A stretch of 7,346 bases of DNA from JAKQHY01 sp034429675 (GCA_034429675.1 DAOUFX010000325.1:1-7346); one strand, 5' to 3'. Counted from the stretch's first letter, positions 1 to 6,275 are shown. Program-made: numbers and translations. The notes: generated by a model not told the origin, from the sequence alone.

Positions 1-35
1 CCCCAAACCCTCACCCTCTTTTTATTGAAAAAGGA

Positions 36-64
36 TTGTCTGAGAGACAGGATTATGGTATAGT
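36..64 (+). promoter_or_regulatory. Candidate sigma70-type promoter for rsgA
   Basis: TTGTCT at 36-41 serves as a -35 box (4 of 6 consensus bases) and TATAGT at 59-64 as a -10 box (5 of 6), separated by exactly 17 nt. Transcription would begin near 71-72, which is where the leader stem-loop begins. The spacer contains a small inverted repeat (TGTCT at 37-41 with AGACA at 45-49), and AGGATT occurs twice (32-37 and 49-54), so the area may also be repeat-derived. The call rests on pattern only and has no experimental support. Confidence 0.45.
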
Positions 65-71
65 TCAGAGT

Positions 72-112
72 GGACAACGAGGTCGGAATCCGATTTTTCA
101 GCTTCGTTGTCC
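72..112 (+). promoter_or_regulatory. Leader stem-loop upstream of rsgA
   Basis: GGACAACGA at 72-80 pairs perfectly with TCGTTGTCC at 104-112, a 9-bp outer stem. Inside it TCGG at 83-86 can pair with CCGA at 90-93 around an AAT loop, followed by five T at 94-98. The element starts at the predicted transcription start and ends 37 nt before the rsgA start codon, so it would form the 5' end of the mRNA. It could stabilise the transcript or bind a regulator. I do not recognise it as a known riboswitch or ribosomal-protein leader. Confidence 0.5.
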
Positions 113-140
113 CCAAACAGCCAGGAAGAAAATCAACCAC

Positions 141-146
141 AAGGAG
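141..146 (+). promoter_or_regulatory. Ribosome binding site that decides the rsgA start
   Basis: AAGGAG lies 3 nt before the ATG at 150. This is a short spacing, but it is a clear Shine-Dalgarno match, and the RsgA-like sequence begins at this ATG. The frame stays open back to a TTG at 36, but those 38 extra residues overlap the promoter and stem-loop and do not look like RsgA. Confidence 0.65.
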
Positions 147-149
147 CGA

Positions 150-1142
150 ATGGGGCAAACGTTACAGACCGGTCTCGTGATCAAATCGCAGAGTGGGTTT
201 TACACCCTGCTGACCGAAGATCACCAACACATTGTCGCGCGGTTGCGTGGGCGACTGAAGAAAGAGCATCAGGAAGCGACCATCGTTGCCGTCGGAGATC
301 ACGTGCAGTGGCAGATTCTCCCCGACGGCAGCTGTGTGATCGAGGAGATTGCCAAACGCGAGCGCGCGCTTACCCGCCTCAAGCCTTTGGCCTCCGGGCG
401 CGGGTCGCGGCGATGGGACCGGCAGGGGTATCTCCGCGAACAGGAACAAGTCATTATCGCCAATCCCGACCAGGTCGTCTTTGTGGTATCCTGCGCCAAC
501 CCCACGCCCCGCCTCAAGATGTTGGACCGTCTGCTCGTCGGCGCAGAGCGCCAGGAGATTCCGCCGCTGGTTTGCGCCAACAAGGTGGACCTGATCGGAC
601 TGGAAGCGGCCAAACACCTGTTTGCCATCTACGAATGGATCGGCTACGAAGTGCTCTACACCAGCGCCAAGAGTGGTTTGGGGCTCGACGCCTTGCGCAG
701 CTATCTCCGGGACAAAACCTCGGCCTTGATCGGCCCGTCGGGGGTGGGCAAGACCAGCCTGCTGAACGCCCTCGAACCGGAGCTGGGCAAGCGGGTGATG
801 AGCGTCAGCCAGGTCACCGGCAAAGGGCGCCACACCACCACCGTCGCCGAAATGACGCCGCTGGAAATCGGCGGATGGGTGGCCGACACCCCCGGCATCC
901 GGGCGCTGGCGTTGTTCGATATGGACCCCGAAGAGATTGACGCATACTTCCCCGACATTGCCCCTTATGTCCCGCACTGCGTGTTTTCCGATTGCCAACA
1001 CACCGTCGAACCCAACTGCGCCGTGCGCGAGGCCCTGGATCGCAAAGAAATTGACCAACATCGCTACGAAAGCTACGTGCGCCTGCATCAGGAACACTGC
1101 AAACTGGCCGACATGTACTGGTGGGGGATTGATGAGGAATAG
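150..1142 (+). CDS. rsgA: Ribosome small-subunit-dependent GTPase RsgA (YjeQ family)
   Basis: RsgA is a circularly permuted GTPase that acts in late 30S ribosomal subunit maturation in the cytoplasm. The predicted protein has 330 residues, a normal family length. An N-terminal OB-fold-like region (about 5-70, with the VAVGDHV segment near 46-52) comes first. The permuted GTPase domain follows: G4 NKVD at 144-147, G5 SAK at 172-174, the P-loop GPSGVGKTS at 195-203, a G2 region with HTTT at 228-231, and G3 DTPG at 246-249. G4 preceding G1 is diagnostic of the permutation. A C-terminal zinc motif uses C277, C282, H284 and C290. The start at 150 is chosen from the ribosome binding site and family similarity. 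The gene has its own candidate promoter. The next gene follows after a 171-nt gap filled by a heptamer array, so co-transcription is possible but not shown. Confidence 0.97.
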   Translation: MGQTLQTGLVIKSQSGFYTLLTEDHQHIVARLRGRLKKEHQEATIVAVGDHVQWQILPDGSCVIEEIAKRERALTRLKPLASGRGSRRWDRQGYLREQEQVIIANPDQVVFVVSCANPTPRLKMLDRLLVGAERQEIPPLVCANKVDLIGLEAAKHLFAIYEWIGYEVLYTSAKSGLGLDALRSYLRDKTSALIGPSGVGKTSLLNALEPELGKRVMSVSQVTGKGRHTTTVAEMTPLEIGGWVADTPGIRALALFDMDPEEIDAYFPDIAPYVPHCVFSDCQHTVEPNCAVREALDRKEIDQHRYESYVRLHQEHCKLADMYWWGIDEE

Positions 1143-1143
1143 G

Positions 1144-1297
1144 AGAAGCGTGAAACGTGAAGCGTGAAGCGTGAAACGTGAAATTGGAAATCGGTAATCG
1201 GTAATTCGCTAACTTTTGATTTTCGACCTTTGACTTTTGACTTTCGACCTTCGACCTTCGACCTTTGACTTTCGACTTGCAACTTGAAACTTGCAAC
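1144..1297 (+). repeat. Intergenic array of 22 in-register heptamers
   Basis: The 154 bp from one base after the rsgA stop codon to 7 nt before the next Shine-Dalgarno divide without a gap into 22 heptamers. Five units of the TGAARCG type (1144-1178) come first, then a transition unit, then GGAAATC, GGTAATC and GGTAATT (1186-1206), then CGCTAAC. Ten units of the YTTYGAC type follow (1214-1276, the first degenerate; unit count includes variants), and the array closes with TTGCAAC, TTGAAAC and TTGCAAC (1277-1297). Unit sequence changes from block to block while the 7-bp register never slips. It resembles the short tandemly repeated repetitive (STRR) heptamers described in cyanobacteria, but that is resemblance only. 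Minus-strand frames through it read as seven-residue repeat peptides, which I regard as artefacts. Confidence 0.85.
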
Positions 1298-1313
1298 TCT
1301 TGCCGAGGTACTT

Positions 1314-2024
1314 ATGAGCATTCAAGCTATTCTTTTCGACCTTGACGGAACGCTGCTGGATCACGATATGGTGCGTGATTTTCTCCCGCCCTACCTGGAA
1401 GCTCTGGCGATCAACATGGCGCACATGGCGCCGCCGCAGAAACTGGTGGACGGCATCATGGCCGGATCGGCGGCCATCACCGAAAACGATGGAACGCGCA
1501 CCAACGAAGCCGCCTTTGCTGCGGTCTTCTATCCCTTTGTCGGGGTGTCCCGCGCCGTGCTGGAGCCGGCGTTGATGCAGTTCTACACGCACGAGTTCCC
1601 CAAGCTGCGCCAATTCACCCGGCGCAAACCGGAGGCGCGCGAGGTCGTCAAGCTGGCTTTCGATCTGGGCTATGCCGTCGTCATTGCCACCAACCCGTAT
1701 TTCCCGGCCATCGCCACGCAGCACCGGCTGGCCTGGGCCGGCGTCGAGGACTTCCCGTATCGCAAAGTCACCACTTACGAAAACAGCCACTTCGCCAAAC
1801 CGAACCCGCGCTACTACACCGAAATCCTGGACGAATTGAAATGCGACCCGGAAGAAACCCTGGTCGTCGGCGACGAATCTATGGACATGGTAGCCGCGCA
1901 CACCGGCTGCCGCACTTTCCTCGTCCCCGGCAGCGCCACCGATATGCAAAACATCGCGCCGGAACCCACCTACCGGGGGACGTTGGAGGACGTAGGGAAA
2001 TTGTTGAAGGAAAGTAGACGGTAG
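1314..2024 (+). CDS. HAD-superfamily hydrolase (probable phosphatase, substrate unknown)
   Basis: The predicted protein has 236 residues and carries all four HAD motifs. Motif I is FDLDGT at 8-13, with nucleophile D9 and acid D11. Motif II is the Thr of IATN at T126, motif III is K162 in the AKPNP segment, and motif IV is GDESMD with D187 and D191. The segment between motifs I and II (about 14-105) is helical in character and looks like a C1-type cap. Members of this superfamily use Mg2+ and an aspartyl-phosphate intermediate, usually to dephosphorylate small metabolites. The substrate cannot be read from sequence. The ATG at 1314 is preceded by GAGG at 1305-1308 with a 5-nt spacer. An alternative TTG at 1284 lies inside the heptamer array and is unlikely. 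The last codons and the TAG stop are part of the following GGTAGAC repeat, so the C-terminal SRR is repeat-derived. Confidence 0.87.
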   Translation: MSIQAILFDLDGTLLDHDMVRDFLPPYLEALAINMAHMAPPQKLVDGIMAGSAAITENDGTRTNEAAFAAVFYPFVGVSRAVLEPALMQFYTHEFPKLRQFTRRKPEAREVVKLAFDLGYAVVIATNPYFPAIATQHRLAWAGVEDFPYRKVTTYENSHFAKPNPRYYTEILDELKCDPEETLVVGDESMDMVAAHTGCRTFLVPGSATDMQNIAPEPTYRGTLEDVGKLLKESRR

Positions 2025-2096
2025 ACGGTAGACGGTAGACGGTAGACGAGAAGAGAAACGTGAAGCGTGAAACTGGAAATCAGAAATCGGTAGTAA
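2013..2096 (+). repeat. Second in-register heptamer array, overlapping a stop codon
   Basis: Twelve consecutive 7-bp units run without a register slip. They are AGTAGAC, four perfect GGTAGAC copies (2020-2047), GAGAAGA, then GAAACGT, GAAGCGT, GAAACTG, GAAATCA, GAAATCG and GTAGTAA. The second half repeats the CGTGAARC and GGAAATC modules of the array at 1144-1297 in the same orientation. The stop codon of the HAD gene (2022-2024) lies inside the first full GGTAGAC copy. No gene is visible in the rest of this gap, which runs to 2290. Confidence 0.85.
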
Positions 2097-2131
2097 CCGT
2101 ACAGGCATCTTTCCCAGCGTTGCGCCGAAGA

Positions 2132-2184
2132 ACCGGCTGAAGCCGGTGAATACAATCGCGTAAGTACACTCCGACTTTAGTCGG
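2132..2184. repeat. Pair of REP-like palindromes
   Basis: Two short perfect inverted repeats lie 23 nt apart: ACCGGCT-GA-AGCCGGT at 2132-2147 and CCGACT-TT-AGTCGG at 2171-2184. Each could form a hairpin on either strand. Paired palindromes of the form 'Y-GGCT..AGCC-R' and 'CGACT..AGTCG' look like repetitive extragenic palindromes, which in other bacteria are linked to RAYT (Y1-type) transposases. No such transposase is in this window. They might also act as a weak terminator after the HAD gene, but no T run follows either one. Confidence 0.55.
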
Positions 2185-2231
2185 TCTGCTTGCGCCAGAT
2201 GACGGCTGTATAGTTACAATCAGTACTTGGT

Positions 2232-2255
2232 GACTCGCTGACCCGCTGATTCGCT
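2232..2255 (+). repeat. Three tandem octamers of the GAYTCGCT type
   Basis: GACTCGCT, GACCCGCT and GATTCGCT follow one another directly. The last is the exact reverse complement of the AGCGAATC octamer found at 6276-6299, so both belong to one repeat family. The block ends 19 nt before the purine-rich ribosome binding site (2275-2283) of the acyltransferase gene. Confidence 0.7.
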
Positions 2256-2290
2256 TGTTAGACTTTCATACTATGGGAGGGAGAAGTTCC

Positions 2291-3031
2291 ATGACCGATC
2301 GTGTTGCTTCGCCGCTGACGAAGCGCCAGAAAATCACCCGGGCCCTGGTGAACCGGTTCATCAAGGTCGCTACGGGCATCATTTGCAAAGTGGATGGCCG
2401 CCAACTGGCGCGGGTGCCGCTGGTAGGCCCGCTGATCGTCATCGTCAACCACGTCAACTTCCTGGAGCTGCCCGTGCTCTACCCGCGCGTCCCCACCGAT
2501 TGGGGCATCGGCTTTTCCAAGGAAGAAAACTGGAAAAACCTGGGATACCGGATATTGTTCAATACCTGGAATGTCATTCCCATCAACCGCGACGAAGTAG
2601 ACCTGACCGCGATGCGGCGGGGCCTGGAAGCATTGGCCGCCGGCTACATCCTGTTTGTCACCCCAGAGGGCACCCGCAGCCACCACGGACGCCTGCAACA
2701 GGGTCGGCCCGGCGTGGTGATGCTGGCGCAGCGCAGCGGCGCGCCAGTGTTGCCCATCGCCTGCTACGGCGGCGAGAAATATCGCGACAACCTGCGCCGC
2801 CTGCGCCGCACCGACTACCACATCGCCGTCGGAAAGCCGTTCCGTCTCAACCTCGACGGCGAGAAGGTGACCCGCCAGGTGCGACAGCAGATCGTGGACG
2901 AGATGATGTACCAGCTGGCCGCGTTGATGCCGCCGGAGTATCACGGCATCTACGCCAATCCCGAAACCGCCGGCGCCCCCCACCTGCGTTTCGAGACGGC
3001 GGCGCTGCCGTGGACGCGCCCAGGAGTCTGA
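2291..3031 (+). CDS. PlsC-like acyltransferase (LPLAT superfamily) with an HX4E motif
   Basis: The 246-residue protein belongs to the lysophospholipid acyltransferase superfamily, whose members typically esterify lysophosphatidate or related acceptors at the membrane. Motif I is NHVNFLE at 53-59, motif II is in the VIPINR segment at 95-100, motif III is EGTRS at 126-130 and motif IV is APVLPIA at 151-157. The canonical HX4D dyad reads HX4E here (H54, E59). The protein has no obvious N-terminal membrane anchor, although 45-53 is hydrophobic and could insert at the surface. The ATG at 2291 is chosen because GGGAGGGAG lies at 2275-2283. Starts at 2255 (TTG) and 2273 (ATG) lack such a site. The stop codon is 7 nt from the radical SAM gene, whose ribosome binding site lies inside this gene's end, so the two are probably co-transcribed. 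Substrate specificity is unknown. Confidence 0.9.
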   Translation: MTDRVASPLTKRQKITRALVNRFIKVATGIICKVDGRQLARVPLVGPLIVIVNHVNFLELPVLYPRVPTDWGIGFSKEENWKNLGYRILFNTWNVIPINRDEVDLTAMRRGLEALAAGYILFVTPEGTRSHHGRLQQGRPGVVMLAQRSGAPVLPIACYGGEKYRDNLRRLRRTDYHIAVGKPFRLNLDGEKVTRQVRQQIVDEMMYQLAALMPPEYHGIYANPETAGAPHLRFETAALPWTRPGV

Positions 3032-3038
3032 CCCACCG

Positions 3039-4799
3039 ATGTTTCTCCCTGCCACGCGCACAGAGCTTGACCGGCTCGGCTGGGATGCCCTCGACGTCAT
3101 CCTCGTCACCGGCGATGCCTACATTGACAGCCCCTTCATCGGGGTGGCCGTCATCGGGCGGGTGCTGGCGTCTGCCGGCTACCGGGTGGGCGTCATCGCG
3201 CAGCCGGATTGGCGCAGCGACGCCGACATTGCGCGTCTGGGGGAACCGCGACTGTTCTGGGGCGTGAGCGGCGGCAGCATTGACTCGATGCTGGCAAACT
3301 ACACCGCCGTCAAGAAATTCCGCAAATCCGACGACTACACGCCCGGCGGGATCAATAATCGCCGGCCAGACCGCGCCGTCGTCGTCTACGCTAACCTCAT
3401 CCGGCGCTGCTTCAAAAACACCGCGCCCATTGTCCTCGGCGGGATCGAGGCCAGCCTGCGCCGCATCGCCCATTACGATTATTGGTCCGACAGCGTGCGG
3501 CGCTCGGTTCTCTTCGACGCCAAAGCGGATTATTTGATCTACGGGATGGCCGAGCGCGCCGTCGTCGCGCTGGCGCAGGCGCTGCGCGACGGCGCCGATC
3601 CCCGGCAAATTCGCGGGCTGTGCTACGTCGGCCAGGAGAAACCGGCGGGCTACCTTGAGCTGCCTGCCTACACCGACGTGACCGCGGATAAAGCGGCGTT
3701 CATCAAGATGTTCCACACGTTCTATCGCAACAACGACCCGCGCACGGCCAAAGGGCTGTGCCAGCGACAGGACACCCGCTACCTGGTGCAGAATCCGCCC
3801 CAGCCCATCCTGAGCCAGGCGGAGCTGGATGCGGTGTACGCGCTGGATTTCGAGCGCGCCGTCCACCCCCACGACGCTCAAAGCGGCGAGGTGCGCGCGC
3901 TGGAGACGATCCGCTTCTCGATTGCCACCCATCGCGGTTGCTACGGCGAATGCAACTTCTGCGCGATCGCCGTCCACGAGGGCCGCACCGTGCAATGGCG
4001 CAGCGAGGAATCCGTCCTGGCCGAAGCCACCCGGTTGACCCAACACCCGAAATTCAAAGGTTATATCCAGGACGTGGGCGGGCCGACGGCCAATATGTAC
4101 GGCTTTGAATGCGAGAAAAAACTGGCGCACGGCATCTGCGAGCACAAACGCTGCATCTACCCGGCGCCCTGCCCGCAGCTCCCCATCACGCATCGCCCGG
4201 CGATGGCGTTGTTGCAGCGCTTGAACCGGCTGGCCGGCGTCAAGAAGGTGTTCGTCGCTTCCGGCATCCGCTACGACATGGCGCTGGCCGATCTCAAACA
4301 CGGCCTGCGCTACCTGCGCCAGGTCGTCGAGCAACACACATCCGGCCAGCTGAAGGTCGCGCCGGAACACACCGTCCCGCACGTCCTGCAAAAGATGGGC
4401 AAACCGGACGTTCAATCGTTGCTCAAATTCAAGGAGCAATTCTACAAACTGACCCAGGAGGCCGGCAAGCCGCAGTTCCTCACCTACTACCTGATCGCCG
4501 CCCACCCCGGCTGCACCGACAAGGACATGGAACAACTCCGTGATTTTGCGGCGCGCGAGCTTAAAATACACCCCGAACAGGTCCAAATCTTCACGCCAAC
4601 GCCCTCGACCTATTCCAGCGTGATGTACTACACCGAAATGGACCCTTTCACAGGAGAGAAATTGTTTGTCGAGAAAGATATAAGGAAAAAGCAGCAACAG
4701 AAAGATAGTGTGACCGACAAAACCCCAAAAGCGACAAAACGGGGGCGGCAGGAATCCGCCCGCCCCGCAAAACAACGGAGGAAAAATGCGCGAGCTTAA
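3039..4799 (+). CDS. ygiQ: YgiQ family radical SAM protein (UPF0313)
   Basis: This is a conserved radical SAM protein of unknown substrate. The 586 residues open with the family-typical N-terminal region (GWDALDVILVTGDAYID at 14-30 and AQPDW at 54-58). The radical SAM core carries the 4Fe-4S ligands C301, C305 and C308 (CX3CX2C), preceded by HRG. A second cysteine group follows the GPTANMYG segment (348-355): C358, C367, C372 and C378, also typical of the family. VFVASGIRYD at 404-413 and KVAPEH at 439-444 belong to the barrel. The C-terminal region resembles the family's DUF3362 part but is short. The protein is well below the 739 residues I recall for E. coli YgiQ and ends in a basic low-complexity tail (about 549-586). 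AGGAG at 3022-3026 lies 12 nt before the ATG. The end overlaps the next gene by 14 nt, indicating an operon. Confidence 0.97.
   Translation: MFLPATRTELDRLGWDALDVILVTGDAYIDSPFIGVAVIGRVLASAGYRVGVIAQPDWRSDADIARLGEPRLFWGVSGGSIDSMLANYTAVKKFRKSDDYTPGGINNRRPDRAVVVYANLIRRCFKNTAPIVLGGIEASLRRIAHYDYWSDSVRRSVLFDAKADYLIYGMAERAVVALAQALRDGADPRQIRGLCYVGQEKPAGYLELPAYTDVTADKAAFIKMFHTFYRNNDPRTAKGLCQRQDTRYLVQNPPQPILSQAELDAVYALDFERAVHPHDAQSGEVRALETIRFSIATHRGCYGECNFCAIAVHEGRTVQWRSEESVLAEATRLTQHPKFKGYIQDVGGPTANMYGFECEKKLAHGICEHKRCIYPAPCPQLPITHRPAMALLQRLNRLAGVKKVFVASGIRYDMALADLKHGLRYLRQVVEQHTSGQLKVAPEHTVPHVLQKMGKPDVQSLLKFKEQFYKLTQEAGKPQFLTYYLIAAHPGCTDKDMEQLRDFAARELKIHPEQVQIFTPTPSTYSSVMYYTEMDPFTGEKLFVEKDIRKKQQQKDSVTDKTPKATKRGRQESARPAKQRRKNARA
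4743..4761 (+). other. GC-rich hairpin inside the 3' end of the ygiQ-type gene
   Basis: GGGCGG at 4743-4748 pairs with CCGCCC at 4756-4761 around a 7-nt loop, in a GC-rich run flanked by A-rich sequence on both sides. It ends 15 nt before the GGAGG (4777-4781) of the next gene. It looks like a terminator hairpin without the following T run. It could modulate read-through or translational coupling, but it also simply encodes part of the basic tail. Confidence 0.45.
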
Positions 4800-5829
4800 T
4801 GTGGACCTTGACGCGCTGCTGGCTGCCTTTGAATATAGCAACGCCGGCGTGCGCTATTACCTGGATTTGGAAACCGGGCACGTGGTGATGACGCCCGACG
4901 AAATTGCGTGGGAACTGGAGGCCATCTACGAGGAATTCTATACCTCCAACGCCGCCGACTTTGACCTGAACGCCATCTTACAAAAGCGCGCTCTGCCCGA
5001 GTACCACCGCCGCGCGCTCGCACAGGCGCATAGCGTCGAGCAGGAACCGGCGCGCTACCTCAATGTTCCGCCCTCCGACGCCAGCGCTGCCTACGGCGAC
5101 CTGCAAGCGTTCGTCAACACCCTGGACGACAAGGATTTGCGCCAGAAGTTCTGGCGCGCCATCAGCGGCGACGGGGCGTTTGGCGAGTTCAAGAAGGAAT
5201 TGGCCGGACATCCGGGACTGCGCAAACGCTGGCATGGCCTTGCCGCCGAGCGCGCGCGCAAACGGGTGCTGACGTGGCTCGCATCCCAACAAATTCGCCC
5301 GGTTCTACCGGACAGCAAAGCCACCCCCCAGACGACGGCTCTGCGCAAACGGATGATCGCCGAAGTGTTGACCTTCGTGCGCGCGGCGGCCAAACTGCAA
5401 GGCGTGGCGCGCATCGCCCTCATCGGCTCGCTGGCGACCGAGAAAGCCGAACCGAAAGACATAGACGTGTTGGTGACGGTAGCCGATGGCGCCGATCTCG
5501 CCCTGCTGGCCGCCGCCGCCCGCCAGCTCCGCGGCCACGCCCAGAGTTTCAACCGCGAAAGCGAAGTCTTTCTGGCCGATACCAACGGCGAGTATCTGGG
5601 GCGAGTCTGCCTGTGGAAGAGCTGCGGCCCGGGACGGCACAGCGAATGCGACGCGCTGCACTGCGGGCAACGGGTCTTCCTGCACGACGACCTCAATACC
5701 GTCCGCCTCTCGACGGCGCTCATCGCCACCCCGCGTCTGGAACTGTGGCCGGACATCGTCGCGCATGCACCGGTTCCCCACGACATCCAGTTCGGGCTGA
5801 TGGCCCCACTCCGCGCCGAAAAAATATAG
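4786..5829 (+). CDS. UPF0158-like domain fused to a Pol beta-type nucleotidyltransferase domain
   Basis: The 347-residue protein has two parts in one continuous frame. Residues 1-175 resemble UPF0158 proteins: RYYLDLETGHVV at 23-34, NVPPSDA at 93-99, and the aromatic/charged segment 104-170 ending in the TWLASQQIRP run. Function of that family is unknown. Residues 185-347 carry a minimal nucleotidyltransferase signature, GSLATEKAEPKDIDV at 214-228. There G214-S215 bind phosphate and D225 and D227 are metal ligands; E258, E260 or D265 could supply the third carboxylate. A cysteine-rich segment follows (C275, C280, C288, C293 with H285 and H292), which could hold zinc. The acceptor, perhaps an RNA, protein or small molecule, cannot be told. 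GGAGG at 4777-4781 with a 4-nt spacer supports this ATG, which overlaps the upstream gene by 14 nt. A terminator follows 7 nt after the stop codon. Confidence 0.85.
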   Translation: MRELNVDLDALLAAFEYSNAGVRYYLDLETGHVVMTPDEIAWELEAIYEEFYTSNAADFDLNAILQKRALPEYHRRALAQAHSVEQEPARYLNVPPSDASAAYGDLQAFVNTLDDKDLRQKFWRAISGDGAFGEFKKELAGHPGLRKRWHGLAAERARKRVLTWLASQQIRPVLPDSKATPQTTALRKRMIAEVLTFVRAAAKLQGVARIALIGSLATEKAEPKDIDVLVTVADGADLALLAAAARQLRGHAQSFNRESEVFLADTNGEYLGRVCLWKSCGPGRHSECDALHCGQRVFLHDDLNTVRLSTALIATPRLELWPDIVAHAPVPHDIQFGLMAPLRAEKI

Positions 5830-5836
5830 GCATGAG

Positions 5837-5868
5837 AAAAGCCCGGAACCTGAGTTCCGGGCTTTTTT
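5837..5868. terminator. Bidirectional intrinsic terminator
   Basis: A perfect 13-bp stem (5837-5849 with 5854-5866; core GCCCGGAAC / GTTCCGGGC) has a CTGA tetraloop and is followed by six T on the plus strand (5863-5868). On the minus strand the same stem is followed by a TTTT run. It sits between convergent genes, 7 nt after the plus-strand stop codon and 11 nt after the end of the minus-strand gene, so it can end both transcripts. Confidence 0.93.
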
Positions 5869-5879
5869 GAAACCTCAAC

Positions 5880-6254
5880 TTATCCCTTGCGCTTGCGACA
5901 ATCGTTATCCTGCCGCGTGCGCACCTCGTGGATCTCTTTAATGTAAACCACCCGCTGGTAAGATCCCAACGGCCCAAACTGGCCTTTTTTGCTAACATCG
6001 CCGCTGATGCGGACAAAAACGAGATCGTATGGTGTGGCGGCAACCTGGTCGTACTGCTCCTTGAGCTGATCAATGATCATCGAAAAGCCGCTGCTGCGCA
6101 CCCACCACACTTCCCTGGACCCACAGGGTCTGAAGCTCTCCGTCCCACGGCCAAAGGTCAAAAACCCCTCCCATTCGCCGCTCTCCAGCGAACGCCCAAC
6201 AGCAGCGAACATAAACCACCCCACCAGGCCCAGCGAAATCAATCCCAATATCAT
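5880..6254 (-). CDS. Small single-pass membrane protein of unknown function
   Basis: The 124-residue protein starts with one strongly hydrophobic segment (about 2-20) that can serve as a membrane anchor or uncleaved signal. A soluble part follows. Its second half (about 75-113) contains alternating hydrophobic and polar residues around VRISGDVSKKGQFGPLG (81-97), then a YQRVVYIKEIHEVR stretch. This looks like a small beta-barrel or OB-like fold, though I cannot name a family. The tail is short and basic. The ATG at 6254 is preferred over the TTG one codon earlier because AAGGAG (6262-6267 on the complement) sits 7 nt upstream. The gene lies 232 nt downstream of the lipoprotein gene on the same strand and ends at the shared terminator, so the two may be co-transcribed. 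Both products would be at the cell envelope. Confidence 0.72.
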   Translation of the reverse strand: MILGLISLGLVGWFMFAAVGRSLESGEWEGFLTFGRGTESFRPCGSREVWWVRSSGFSMIIDQLKEQYDQVAATPYDLVFVRISGDVSKKGQFGPLGSYQRVVYIKEIHEVRTRQDNDCRKRKG

Positions 6255-6261
6255 CAAAATG

Positions 6262-6267
6262 CTCCTT
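6262..6267 (-). promoter_or_regulatory. Ribosome binding site of the small membrane protein gene
   Basis: AAGGAG on the minus strand with a 7-nt spacer to the ATG at 6254. It fixes the start at ATG rather than the adjoining TTG at 6257. It lies 8 nt after the end (in transcript direction) of the octamer/heptamer array. Confidence 0.75.
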
Positions 6268-6275
6268 GTCGAATT

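Noticed and set aside
36..149. Extended N-terminus of RsgA from a TTG at 36
   Set aside because: The region overlaps the candidate promoter and leader stem-loop, does not resemble RsgA, and a ribosome binding site stands before the ATG at 150.
1144..1297. CRISPR array
   Set aside because: Units are 7 bp and contiguous with no unique spacers, and no cas gene is present.
814..1321. Further minus-strand frames across the rsgA end and the first heptamer array
   Set aside because: These are repeat-derived peptide sequence plus antisense of rsgA, with no convincing ribosome binding site or family match.
1209..2108. A 299-codon minus-strand frame whose ends read as seven-residue repeats (KSKVEGR-like and RLPISDF-like)
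   Set aside because: Both ends are translations of the heptamer arrays and the middle is antisense to the HAD gene. A 7-bp repeat read in codons yields a 7-residue period automatically.
2187..2214. Promoter for the acyltransferase operon with TATAGT at 2209-2214 as the -10 box
   Set aside because: No acceptable -35 hexamer lies 16-18 nt upstream; the nearest TTG-type hexamer gives a 13-nt spacer.
2847..4841. A 664-codon open frame on the minus strand opposite the radical SAM gene
   Set aside because: It is antisense to a gene with clear family motifs, has no recognisable domain, and long antisense frames are expected in GC-rich genes.
4786..5829. Possible MNT-HEPN toxin-antitoxin module based on the nucleotidyltransferase motif
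   Set aside because: No adjacent HEPN-type gene is present, the protein is much larger than MNT antitoxins, and it sits in a housekeeping-like operon.
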